Assembly (NCBI RefSeq): GCF_029946145.1
Contig: NZ_JAQSDY010000027.1
Coordinates: 1 to 64,000 of the forward strand
Direction: 5' to 3'
Origin: Brevundimonas sp.
GTDB taxonomy: Bacteria; Pseudomonadota; Alphaproteobacteria; Caulobacterales; Caulobacteraceae
Length of the DNA stretch: 64,000 nt
Of the stretch, positions 25,764 through 33,528 are shown in pieces. How positions within the stretch are numbered: the first letter of the stretch is position 1; every line of letters starts with the position of its first letter. The position numbers and the translations under genes were made by a program. Below the pieces are notes generated by a model. The model ran no database searches, was not told the DNA's origin, and worked only from the letters and a program-made list of their open reading frames with translations.

Positions 25764-26411
25764 GTGACTGACGCCGCCCCCGCCAAACCCGGAAAGGCCC
25801 TGAACACCAAGCGGTCGTTCTGGCTGAAACAGTTGCACCAGTGGCACTGGATTTCCGCCGCCGTCAGCCTGATCGGCCTGCTGCTGTTCGCGGTCACCGG
25901 CATCACCCTGAACCACGCCGCCTGGATTCCCGCGACCCCGGCGACCGTCGAACAAACCGGCCAACTGCCCGCGCCACTGCTGGCGCGCCTGTCCGCCCTG
26001 CCCGAGGAAACCACCGACCCTGTACCCGACGCCGTCGCGCGCTGGGCCTCGGACGCCTTCAAGGTCCGGATCGCCGGACGCGCCACCGAAATCACCGCCG
26101 ACGAAGTCTATGTCTCCCTGCCGGAGCCGGGCGGCGACGGCTGGCTGACCATCGACCGGGCCACCGGCGAGGCCCTGCGCGAACGCACCACGCGCGGCGC
26201 GATCGCCTGGTTGAACGATCTGCACAAGGGCCGGAACACGGGCGTGGTCTGGTACTGGTTCATCGACGTTTTCGCCGCCGCCTGCATCGTCTTCGCCGCC
26301 ACCGGCTTTGGCCTGACCTGGCTGCACGCCCGTCAGCGGCCCTCGACCTGGCCGTTGGTCGGCCTTGGCCTGCTGATACCCGCCGTCATCGCCCTTCTGT
26401 TCATTCACTGA
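25764..26411 (+). CDS. PepSY-associated membrane protein
   Basis: A protein of about 215 residues starting at GTG 25764 (MTDAAPAKPGKALNTKRSFW). The segment WLKQLHQWHWISAAVSLIGLLLFAVTGI is the typical first membrane helix of PepSY_TM proteins, then comes a periplasmic PepSY-like domain, and two more C-terminal helices (FIDVFAAACIVFAATGFGLTWLHA and the last 20 residues). His residues at the helix edges could ligate haem. It is the first gene of the iron-linked reductase operon and probably passes electrons across the inner membrane to the flavinylated periplasmic partner. The longer open frame upstream overlaps the kinase gene and is not protein-like. Confidence 0.8.
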   Translation: MTDAAPAKPGKALNTKRSFWLKQLHQWHWISAAVSLIGLLLFAVTGITLNHAAWIPATPATVEQTGQLPAPLLARLSALPEETTDPVPDAVARWASDAFKVRIAGRATEITADEVYVSLPEPGGDGWLTIDRATGEALRERTTRGAIAWLNDLHKGRNTGVVWYWFIDVFAAACIVFAATGFGLTWLHARQRPSTWPLVGLGLLIPAVIALLFIH

Positions 26412-26418
26412 GTTTCCG

Positions 26419-26922
26419 ATGCGCCAGCTTCCCCTGATCCTGACCGCCGCCGCGACCGCCGTCGCGGGCCCGGCCCTGGCCGCGGACATCACCGTCTCGG
26501 TCGAGATTCCGCGCCTGTCGGTCGCCGCCTACCACCGCCCCTATGTCGCGGTCTGGATCGAGCGCCCGGACAACACCGCCGTGCGCACCCTGGCGGTCTG
26601 GTACGAGGTTTCGAACGTTGCCGAGGGCAGGGACTGGCTCAAGGACATGCGCACCTGGTGGCGCCGCGGCGGCCGCTCGCTGACCCTGCCCATGGACGGC
26701 GTCTCCAGCGCCACCAAGGCCCCGGGCCGTCATGCCGTCACCGTGCCGGGCGCCCGCCTGGGCGGCCTGCCCGTCGGCGACTACGTCATGGTCGTCGAGG
26801 CCGCCCGCGAACTGGGCGGACGCGAAGCCGTCCGCGTGCCCTTCCGCTGGGGCGCCGCCAACACCGCCCGCGCCACCGGCTCCACCGAACTGGGCGCCGT
26901 CAGCGTCACCGTCACCCGCTAG
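26419..26922 (+). CDS. DUF2271 periplasmic protein with flavinylation-like motif
   Basis: A 167-residue exported protein with signal peptide (cleavage after ALAA, about residue 22). It contains PMDGVSSATKAPGRH; D93-G-V-S-S-A-T99 resembles the Asp-x-x-[ST]-G-A-[ST] motif that ApbE modifies, so T99 is a candidate for covalent FMN. DUF2271 proteins recur with PepSY, DUF4198 and ApbE proteins in iron-linked clusters. It starts seven bases after the PepSY gene. I infer that it is the periplasmic flavoprotein that ends the electron path to ferric siderophore. Confidence 0.82.
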   Translation: MRQLPLILTAAATAVAGPALAADITVSVEIPRLSVAAYHRPYVAVWIERPDNTAVRTLAVWYEVSNVAEGRDWLKDMRTWWRRGGRSLTLPMDGVSSATKAPGRHAVTVPGARLGGLPVGDYVMVVEAARELGGREAVRVPFRWGAANTARATGSTELGAVSVTVTR

Positions 26923-26933
26923 GGAACCGCACC

Positions 26934-27740
26934 ATGAAGAAGCGCATCGCCCCCATTGCTGGAGTGCTGGCCGCTCTCGCCGCCCTGGCCCTGCCCATGT
27001 CGGCCCAGGCCCACCGCGCCTGGCTGGCCCCGACCTCGACCGTGCTGTCGGGCACGGATGCCTGGGTCGGGTTCGACGCCGGCATGTCGAATGGCGTCTT
27101 CATCCCCGACCACGCCGCCATGAACCTTGCCGGCCTGACCATCACCGCGCCCGACGGTTCGACCGCCGCGCCCGCCAACGCCATGGTCGGCAAATACCGA
27201 TCAACCTTCGACCTGCATCTGACCCAGGCCGGTACGTACCGGATCGCCAATGTCTCGGGCGGCGTCATGGTCACCTACAAGCAGGGCGGCGAGAGCAAAC
27301 GCTGGCGCGGGGCCGAGGTGGATATGTCTGCAAGCATCCCGCCCGACGCAACAGAAGTGGTCGCCACGCGCTCGAACAGCCGCACCGAAACCTTCGTCAC
27401 CCTGGGCGAACCGTCGGCCGTCACCCTGACCAACCAGGGTATCGAACTGCTCCCCGTCACCCACCCCAACGATCTGGTCGCGGGCGAGGCCGCCACCTTC
27501 AAACTGGTCCGCGACGGCCAGCCGGCCGCCGACATGGAGGTGATCATCGCCCGGGGCGGCACGCGCTACCGCGACAATCCCGAGGAAATGACGGTCCGCA
27601 CCGGCGCCGACGGATCCTTCACCGTCACCTGGCCCGAAGCCGGCATGTACTGGATGAACGCCGCGATCCGGACGCCCGCCTCGGGTTCGCGGATGGCCTA
27701 CAGCGCCGCATACAACGGCGTCGTGGAAGTCCTGCCCTGA
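26934..27740 (+). CDS. DUF4198 periplasmic protein
   Basis: A 268-residue exported protein with a clear signal peptide (MKKRIAPIAGVLAALAALAL, cleaved after AQA) and a mature N-terminus HRAWLAPTSTVLSGTDAWV. The H-x-x-[WF]-L start and Ig-like beta repeats are typical of DUF4198 proteins, which often occur in metal-uptake loci and may bind metal through the N-terminal His. The frame is open upstream, but ATG 26934 is right for the signal peptide. It overlaps or touches the ApbE gene downstream. Confidence 0.85.
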   Translation: MKKRIAPIAGVLAALAALALPMSAQAHRAWLAPTSTVLSGTDAWVGFDAGMSNGVFIPDHAAMNLAGLTITAPDGSTAAPANAMVGKYRSTFDLHLTQAGTYRIANVSGGVMVTYKQGGESKRWRGAEVDMSASIPPDATEVVATRSNSRTETFVTLGEPSAVTLTNQGIELLPVTHPNDLVAGEAATFKLVRDGQPAADMEVIIARGGTRYRDNPEEMTVRTGADGSFTVTWPEAGMYWMNAAIRTPASGSRMAYSAAYNGVVEVLP

Positions 27741-28801
27741 CCGGCGCACCGCCCGGCCACCGCGGCGCGCCGCCCCCCGTCGCCATCGGCGGGGCGCGGC
27801 CGGACAACCGCGTCCTGATCCCGACCCATGGGCGAGCGCCCGCGCTACCGACCTTCGACCTGATCTGGGACTTCGCCGGCGAGACCATGGGCACCAGCTG
27901 GGCCGTGCGTCTGGTCCCGTCGCCGGGCCTCGACCGTACTGTGTTCCAGACCGCCATCGAGGACGAACTGGCGGCGATCATCGCCCTGTTCAGCCATTGG
28001 GACCCGGCGTCGGAGCTGGCCCGGTTCAACACGGCGCCGCCCGGATTCTGGGCTGTGTCGGAGCCATTCTGGGACCTGCTGAACCGCGCGATGGACCTCG
28101 CCGACGATACAAACGGCGCGGTTGATCCGACACTGGGCGCGCTCGTCGACCTGTGGGGCTTCGGCCCCCCGGGGCCGCGCCCGGACCTTCCTTCCGACGA
28201 CGCGATCACAGCGGCCCTCGCCGTCAGCGGCTGGGGCGCTCTCCGCCTGAACCGCGAGGCCCGCGCGGTGCAGCAGCCGGGCGGCCTCAAACTGGACCTG
28301 TCCGGCATCGCCAAGGGTCACGCCATCGACCAGGTTTCCGAACGCCTGACCGCCCTCGGCGCCGTCCACCATCTGGTCGAGATCGGCGGCGAACTGCGCG
28401 GCGCCGGCGTCAAGCCGGGTGGCCATCCCTGGTGGGTCGAACTGCGGCAGGCGCCCGGAACGCCCGCCCCGCGCACCGCCGCCGCCCTGTTCGACATGGC
28501 CGTCGCCACCTCGGGCGACTGGGTCCGCCGGTTCGAAAGCGGCGGCCGGGTCTACAGCCACACCATCGACGGCGCCGCCGGCAGGCCGATCGACAACGGC
28601 GTCGCCTCGGTAACCGTTCTGGCCGACACCGCTCTGTACGCCGACGCCATGGCCACGGCCCTGACTGTCATGGGGCGCTATGATGGCCCGGCCTATGCCG
28701 AGGCGTTGAACATCGCGGCCGCCTTCGTCGTGCGGACGGAAACCGGGATGGTCGAGATCGTCTCTCCGGCCTTCGCAGCCATGGCCGCCGAGGGCGCGTG
28801 A
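27737..28801 (+). CDS. apbE: FAD:protein FMN transferase (start codon uncertain)
   Basis: ApbE transfers FMN from FAD to Ser/Thr of periplasmic target proteins. Seen are GETMGTSW, WDPASELARFN, GAVDPTLGALVDLWGFG, LDLSGIAKGHAID, IGGELRGAG, SHTIDGAAGRPI and the metal-binding ALYADAMATAL. No ATG, GTG or TTG lies in frame between the end of DUF4198 and GETMGTSW. The ATG inside that motif (27887) would remove conserved residues. The best start I can propose is CTG 27737, which overlaps the previous stop as CTGA with GGAAGT upstream, so start by coupling is possible. No signal peptide is visible at this N-terminus. Its probable substrate is the DUF2271 protein. Confidence 0.82.
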   Translation: MTGAPPGHRGAPPPVAIGGARPDNRVLIPTHGRAPALPTFDLIWDFAGETMGTSWAVRLVPSPGLDRTVFQTAIEDELAAIIALFSHWDPASELARFNTAPPGFWAVSEPFWDLLNRAMDLADDTNGAVDPTLGALVDLWGFGPPGPRPDLPSDDAITAALAVSGWGALRLNREARAVQQPGGLKLDLSGIAKGHAIDQVSERLTALGAVHHLVEIGGELRGAGVKPGGHPWWVELRQAPGTPAPRTAAALFDMAVATSGDWVRRFESGGRVYSHTIDGAAGRPIDNGVASVTVLADTALYADAMATALTVMGRYDGPAYAEALNIAAAFVVRTETGMVEIVSPAFAAMAAEGA

Positions 28802-30165
28802 CCGCCGATCCCATGCGCTGGCTTTGGACGGCCGTCGCGATCGGACTGTGGTTGCTGGTCGTGGCCGCCGTCGCCTGGAGCCGCGCCCGCGCCCGCCGCG
28901 CCGCCGCGGCCCGCGCCGGCGCGCTCAGTTCCGGCGGTAACGCTGTCGTGGTCGCCTTCGCCAGCCAGACCGGCCTCGCGGAAGAACTGGCCTGGGTGAC
29001 CGCGCGCAGCCTGTCCGACGCCGGGACCGGCGCCCGTGTCGTCCCTCTCGGCGAGGTCGACGCCGCCGTACTCAAGACCACCAACCGGTTGCTGGTCATC
29101 GCCTCCACCACCGGCGAGGGCGACGCGCCGGACAGCGTCTCTCGCTTCCTGCGTCAGACCATGGCCGCCCCCGCTGACCTGTCCGGCCTGAGCTATGGCC
29201 TCCTGGCTCTGGGCGACCACACCTACAACGACTTTTGCGGCTTCGGCCGCGCGCTGGACGGCTGGCTGCAGCGGTCCGGAGCCGAGCCGCTGTTCGACCG
29301 GGTCGAGGTCGACGACGGCGACGCCGGCGCCATCCGGCACTGGCAGCACCAGCTCGGCCTGCTGATCGGCTCGACGGTCCGGCCCGACTGGACGCCGCCG
29401 GTCTGTGACCGCTGGGCCCTGGTCGAGCGCCGCCATCTCAATCCGGGCAGTCCGGGCGGCGAGGCCTGGCTGCTGGGCTTCGCGCCGGTCGGTCACCAGC
29501 CGACCTGGGTCGCGGGCGATATCGCCGAGATCGGTCTGCCGGCGCGCGCCGATGGGACCGACCCCGGCAGTCGTGAATATTCGGTCGCCTCCCTGCCGCG
29601 CGACGGTCGAGCCGACTTCATCGTCCGCCTCATGACCCGCCCGGACGGGTCTCCGGGCCTGGCCTCGGGCTGGCTGACGCGGGAGCTCGCGGTCGGCGCC
29701 GCCATCGACATGCGTATCCGCGCCAACCGCAGCTTCCACGGCCCCTCGCCCGAAACCCCGCTGATCCTGATCGGCAACGGCACGGGCCTGGCGGGCCTGC
29801 GCGTCCACTGGAAGGCCCGCGCCGGCCGGCCGCACGGCGGCGTCTGGCTGATGTTCGGCGAGCGCACCCGCGCCCATGACGCCTTCCTCGACGACGAGCT
29901 CCAGGCGGCCCTGATGGCTCGCGACCTGACCCGCCTCGACCGCGTCTTCTCGCGCGATCCCGGAGACGGCCGCTACGTCCAGGCGCTGATCGCAGAACAC
30001 GCCGATGATCTCCGGGCCTGGGTCGACCGCGGCGCGGCCATCCATGTCTGCGGCAGCCTCGAGGGCATGTCGAAGGGGGTTCAGTCGGCCCTCGCGGACG
30101 CCCTCGGCGGCGAACGCCTTGCGCAACTGACCGAGGCCGGGCGCTACCGCCGCGACGTCTACTGA
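28798..30165 (+). CDS. Membrane-anchored flavodoxin/ferredoxin-NADP reductase (sulfite-reductase flavoprotein-like)
   Basis: A 455-residue protein. An N-terminal membrane helix (LWTAVAIGLWLLVVAAVAW) is followed by a flavodoxin domain (VAFASQTGLAEELA, ASTTGEGDAPDS, LGDHTYNDFCGFG, about residues 48-185) and an FNR-like FAD/NADPH module (REYSVASL, GNGTGLAGLR, HVCGSLEGMSKGV). It resembles the alpha subunit of sulfite reductase, but there is no sulfite reductase partner here. The start is a GTG overlapping the ApbE stop. I infer that it moves electrons from cytoplasmic NADPH to the PepSY membrane protein for ferric iron reduction. Confidence 0.85.
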   Translation: MTADPMRWLWTAVAIGLWLLVVAAVAWSRARARRAAAARAGALSSGGNAVVVAFASQTGLAEELAWVTARSLSDAGTGARVVPLGEVDAAVLKTTNRLLVIASTTGEGDAPDSVSRFLRQTMAAPADLSGLSYGLLALGDHTYNDFCGFGRALDGWLQRSGAEPLFDRVEVDDGDAGAIRHWQHQLGLLIGSTVRPDWTPPVCDRWALVERRHLNPGSPGGEAWLLGFAPVGHQPTWVAGDIAEIGLPARADGTDPGSREYSVASLPRDGRADFIVRLMTRPDGSPGLASGWLTRELAVGAAIDMRIRANRSFHGPSPETPLILIGNGTGLAGLRVHWKARAGRPHGGVWLMFGERTRAHDAFLDDELQAALMARDLTRLDRVFSRDPGDGRYVQALIAEHADDLRAWVDRGAAIHVCGSLEGMSKGVQSALADALGGERLAQLTEAGRYRRDVY

Positions 30166-30169
30166 GGCC

Positions 30170-30847
30170 TCAGGCCTCGGCCCAGCGCCGCAGCAGGTTG
30201 TGATAAACGGCCGTCAGCTCCAGCACCGCCGTGTCCTGGGGCCCCCTGTCGGCGCTGACCCGCTGGATGGCGACATCCAGCCGGAACAGGGTCTCGCGGT
30301 CCGCGTCGTCGCGGACCAGGCTCTGGATCCAGAAGAAGCTCGAGACCCGCGCGCCCCGCGTCACCGGGGTGACCTGGTGCAGGCTCCTGGAAGGATAGAG
30401 CACCATATCCCCGGCCGGCAGTCTGACGCTCTGCGGGCCGTACATCTCCTCTACGATCAGCTCGCCGCCGTCGTAGTCGTCGGGCTCCGACAGGAACAGG
30501 GTCGCCGACAGGTCGCTGCGGATACGGATCGGACCCCGTTGGCGGATGGCGTTGTCGACGTGCAGGCCGAACCGCTCGCCGCCCTCATAGCGGTTGAACA
30601 GCGGCGGAAAGACCGTGTGCGGCAGGGCCGCCGAGACGAACATGGGATTGGCGTTCAGCGCCTGATGGATCAGCGCCCCGACTTGCTGCGCCTCGGCGCT
30701 GTCCTCGGGCAGTTGCCGGTTGACCTTGGCGCCCGCCGACTGATGGCCCGAGGTGATATTGCCGTCGACCCAGGGCCCCGCGTCCAGACGCGACCGCAGG
30801 GTCGCGACCTCCTCCTTGGTGAAGACGCTGGGGATGTGGAGCAGCAT
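30170..30847 (-). CDS. piuC: Fe(II)-dependent dioxygenase, PiuC family
   Basis: A 225-residue 2-oxoglutarate/Fe(II) oxygenase. The iron ligands are H96 and D98 (FGLHVDN) and H157 ([11 protein letters not shown]), with R167 for the co-substrate. PiuC-family genes accompany siderophore receptors and are iron-repressed in many Gram-negative bacteria; the exact reaction is unsettled. It follows the receptor gene by seven bases on the minus strand, so the two form an operon, and it meets the reductase operon tail to tail. Confidence 0.92.
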   Translation of the reverse strand: MLLHIPSVFTKEEVATLRSRLDAGPWVDGNITSGHQSAGAKVNRQLPEDSAEAQQVGALIHQALNANPMFVSAALPHTVFPPLFNRYEGGERFGLHVDNAIRQRGPIRIRSDLSATLFLSEPDDYDGGELIVEEMYGPQSVRLPAGDMVLYPSRSLHQVTPVTRGARVSSFFWIQSLVRDDADRETLFRLDVAIQRVSADRGPQDTAVLELTAVYHNLLRRWAEA

Positions 30848-30854
30848 GAGCCGA

Positions 30855-33095
30855 TCAGTACCTGAGATTCAGCGTCAGGATAGCCTGCCGCGCCGGCGCC
30901 ACGTCGGCGTGGTGCACGCCGTTGGTGCGCATGATGTATTCCTCGTCACCGGCGTTCTGGACATTCAACTGCAGGGTCGCGGTCTCGGTCAGATCGTACG
31001 AGGCGAACAGATCGAACCGCGTCCAGGCCGGGGCGTACACACGGTTGGCGCCGCCTCCAGCCCCGCCCTGGTTGCCGCCGAAGCTGTCGGATACATGATA
31101 GAGACCCCCGCCGACGCTCAGGGCGGGAATGACGCGGTAGGTCGTGAACAGGCTGAACGAATGTTCGGGCGTATTGGCCAGGGCGTCGCCGACGTTGACG
31201 TTGGTGTAGGCGCCCGAAACCAGTTCGCTGTCCATCCAGGTGTAGCCGCCGAACACCTGCCACTGACGGGTGATGTTGCCGGATACGCCCAGCTCGATCC
31301 CCTTCACCTCGGCCTCTCCGGCCTGTTCGAAGACGCCGGGCGCGACCTGGATCTGGGCGTTCTCCCGCGTCAGCATGAAGGCCGCCGCCGACAGCGCCAG
31401 CCGGTCGTTGAACAGATTGGCCTTGGCCCCGATCTCCCAGCTGATCGTCTCTTCGGGATCGAGGAGTTCGACGCCCACGGCCCCGCCCGTGCTCTGATCT
31501 CCGGCCGACAGGGTCGGCGGCGTCGAGGAAGTGGCCCAGGAGGCATAGACGCTGGAGTCGGCGGTCGGCTTGTAAACCAGTCCGATCTGGTAGTTCAGGA
31601 AGTCCCAGTCGGCGCCGACGGGGGTATAGACGGGCGCTGCGAGCGTGCCCGAGGCGTTTCGGCCCTCGACCGAATAGTCGTCGTACCGCAGACCCAGATT
31701 GACCACGAACCGCTCTCCGATCTCGATCGAGTCGAGCGCATGGAGGCCGACCGTGTCGGTGGTGGCGTTGCTGATCAGTCCACGGACGATCGTGCCCGTC
31801 CACGGGTCCTGCGGGCTCGGCGCATACACCGGCGTGCAGTCGAAACCGGTCAGGGGCGCCGGACAGATCGAACCGCTGGTCGTGGTGACGGTCCAGGACG
31901 CATTGCTGTTGTCCTCGCGCGCCAGCTCCAGGCCCACGTCGAAGCTGTGCCGCAGCTCCCCGGTCGAAAAACGCCCCGTCAGGTCCGTGACATTGGCGAT
32001 GGTCCGGGTCGGATTCCACCGCGACTTGGTTGCGCGTTTCATCCACCAGGTCCCTCCGACCAGGGCCGCGCCGCCGTTGGTGACATTGCCGCCGTCACCG
32101 GGGTTGGTCACCACATAGTCGTTCAGCGTCCCGGACCAGCGGCTCACGTTCCGCAGCGTCAGACTGTCGTTGAACGCATGCTCGAAATCGAAGGTGAAGG
32201 TGTCGACCGTAGTGGTCAGATAGTCCCGCGCCTCCAGCCCATAGAAGCTGTCGTAGGGCACATCCAGAATGCCGCTGTCGGTGGTGCGCACGCCAATCTT
32301 GGTGAACAGCGGAATGCCATAGTCGGGCATCTGGTTTGACGTCAGGTGATAGTAGCTGAAGGTCCCGGTCGAGCGCGTTCCCAGACCCGCCGCCAGCGAC
32401 AGGCCGACACCCCATTTGTCATAGTCGACGCTGTCGCGGCCGGGCGCGTCGCCCTCCGATCCCATCAGGTTGATGCGAAGGCCGGCGGTTTCTCCCAGAT
32501 GCCAGTTCCGGTCGACCGTCGCGCGCACATAGCCATCGGTTCCGACGCCCAGGCCGAAGCGGGTGAAGTCGGTCAGTCGGGGCGCCTTGGAGCCCAGGTT
32601 GATGCTGCCGCCGCCCGAGCCGCGGCCCGAATAGACCGCGTCCGGCCCCTTGATGACCTCGACCTGTTCGAGATTGAAGACCTCGCGCTGCTGACCGCCG
32701 CTGTCGCGGATGCCATCGACGAACACGTTGTTGCCAGAGGACTGTCCGCGGATGAACGGCCGGTCGGCCAGCGGCTGGCCGCCCTCGCCGGCGCCGAAGG
32801 TGATCCCGGGCGAGGTGCGCAGAATGTCCTGCAGCGAGGTCGCGGCCGTCTGTTCGATGATCTGCTGCGGGATGATGGTGATCGAGCGCGGGGTATCGAC
32901 CAGGGGAGCCACGAACTCCGGGCCCGTCGGTTCACGCTTCACTGGACGGCCGTCGACCGTGATGGTCTCCAGCGTTGTCGCTTCCTGGGGTTCTCCATCC
33001 GGCTCCGGCTCGGCCAGGACGGGGCCGGCCATCAGCATGCCGGCGGCGCTGGAGGCGAACAGAAGGGCGCGAAGCGCGTCGGCGCGGGAGGTCAT
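30855..33095 (-). CDS. TonB-dependent siderophore receptor (FhuE/Fiu type)
   Basis: A 746-residue outer-membrane receptor. A signal peptide ([17 protein letters not shown], cleaved near VLA) is followed by a TonB-box-like ETITVDG, a plug ([41 protein letters not shown]) and a barrel ending in ILTLNLRY. This plug is characteristic of ferric catecholate or hydroxamate receptors associated with PiuC. It is first in an operon with piuC and has two copies of the TGCGA-N5-TCGCA operator upstream. Which siderophore it takes up cannot be told; no siderophore synthesis genes are present. Confidence 0.92.
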   Translation of the reverse strand: MTSRADALRALLFASSAAGMLMAGPVLAEPEPDGEPQEATTLETITVDGRPVKREPTGPEFVAPLVDTPRSITIIPQQIIEQTAATSLQDILRTSPGITFGAGEGGQPLADRPFIRGQSSGNNVFVDGIRDSGGQQREVFNLEQVEVIKGPDAVYSGRGSGGGSINLGSKAPRLTDFTRFGLGVGTDGYVRATVDRNWHLGETAGLRINLMGSEGDAPGRDSVDYDKWGVGLSLAAGLGTRSTGTFSYYHLTSNQMPDYGIPLFTKIGVRTTDSGILDVPYDSFYGLEARDYLTTTVDTFTFDFEHAFNDSLTLRNVSRWSGTLNDYVVTNPGDGGNVTNGGAALVGGTWWMKRATKSRWNPTRTIANVTDLTGRFSTGELRHSFDVGLELAREDNSNASWTVTTTSGSICPAPLTGFDCTPVYAPSPQDPWTGTIVRGLISNATTDTVGLHALDSIEIGERFVVNLGLRYDDYSVEGRNASGTLAAPVYTPVGADWDFLNYQIGLVYKPTADSSVYASWATSSTPPTLSAGDQSTGGAVGVELLDPEETISWEIGAKANLFNDRLALSAAAFMLTRENAQIQVAPGVFEQAGEAEVKGIELGVSGNITRQWQVFGGYTWMDSELVSGAYTNVNVGDALANTPEHSFSLFTTYRVIPALSVGGGLYHVSDSFGGNQGGAGGGANRVYAPAWTRFDLFASYDLTETATLQLNVQNAGDEEYIMRTNGVHHADVAPARQAILTLNLRY

Positions 33096-33118
33096 GAAGC
33101 GATCCGGAGGGCTTGAAG

Positions 33119-33135
33119 TTGCGATCAGCTCGCAA
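33119..33135. promoter_or_regulatory. Iron-box-like operator TTGCGA-TCAGC-TCGCAA
   Basis: A perfect 6-5-6 dyad 24 bases upstream of the siderophore-receptor start. The same motif with one arm mismatch precedes the PepSY reductase operon (25729-25745) and another copy lies at 33166-33182. Confidence 0.65.
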
Positions 33136-33163
33136 TACCAGCTTCACTGGCCCGCGCAATCCA

Positions 33164-33196
33164 GAATGCGAATAAGTCGCAATATTATTCGCATTC
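33164..33196. promoter_or_regulatory. Composite palindrome with second iron-box copy
   Basis: GAATGCGAATAA and TTATTCGCATTC form a perfect 12-bp inverted repeat around a 9-base centre. Inside it, ATGCGA-ATAAG-TCGCAA (33166-33182) repeats the TGCGA-N5-TCGCA dyad. Overlapping dyads are usual for strong Fur sites, where two dimers bind. Confidence 0.65.
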
Positions 33197-33326
33197 CTGA
33201 TGGGCGAGGCGATCCGGCGGAGCTCGTCCGGACGCCTCCCCGGCGCCCGCAAACCGGTGCGGATATTACCGGGCGTGGAGTTCAAGTCAGAGCCTCTTAA
33301 AAGCTTGACCATATCCGTCATGGTTC

Positions 33327-33362
33327 ATTGCACGGCGTTCCCGAGTAACTTTGCCGTGCAAT
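33327..33362. repeat. 10-bp perfect inverted repeat ATTGCACGGC / GCCGTGCAAT
   Basis: Two perfect 10-base arms separated by 16 bases, about 167 bases upstream of the EAL-protein start. It could be a hairpin in the leader or a two-site operator. No T-run follows, so it is not a terminator. Confidence 0.6.
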
Positions 33363-33528
33363 ATTGCTTTACTTCGGTTTCATCTTGATTTCGTACAAGT
33401 GGAGGGATGCATCGCCTGCCTGTCATTCCTGTGCCGCCGATACTGGCCTCCCGGGCTGTCGCCGAGGGCCTTGCGATCGATCCGCGCCGTACGATTTCCA
33501 CTGACGCCAATGCGCGGGCGGGCCTGCG

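Larger units (their letters stand above)
33096..33528. other. Divergent regulatory region between the receptor and the EAL gene
   Basis: 433 bases. The left part carries the iron-box-like dyads (33119-33196); the right part carries a 10-bp inverted repeat at 33327-33362 and a GCAATATTGC palindrome at 33358-33367. A 41-codon frame at 33407-33532 overlaps the next gene's GTG but has a badly spaced ribosome site and no recognisable content. Confidence 0.6.

Noticed and set aside
24200..26095. A 631-codon minus-strand frame opposite the second hybrid kinase
   Set aside because: Shadow of the kinase gene caused by third-position GC bias.
27827..27862. Alternative apbE start at an ATG in another frame
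   Set aside because: The frame meets a stop after eleven codons, so it could only work if the sequence has an indel.
30160..30176. GAGGCCT-C-AGGCCTC palindrome between the convergent reductase and piuC genes
   Set aside because: A one-base centre cannot form a good hairpin and both arms are within or next to stop codons; no T-run.
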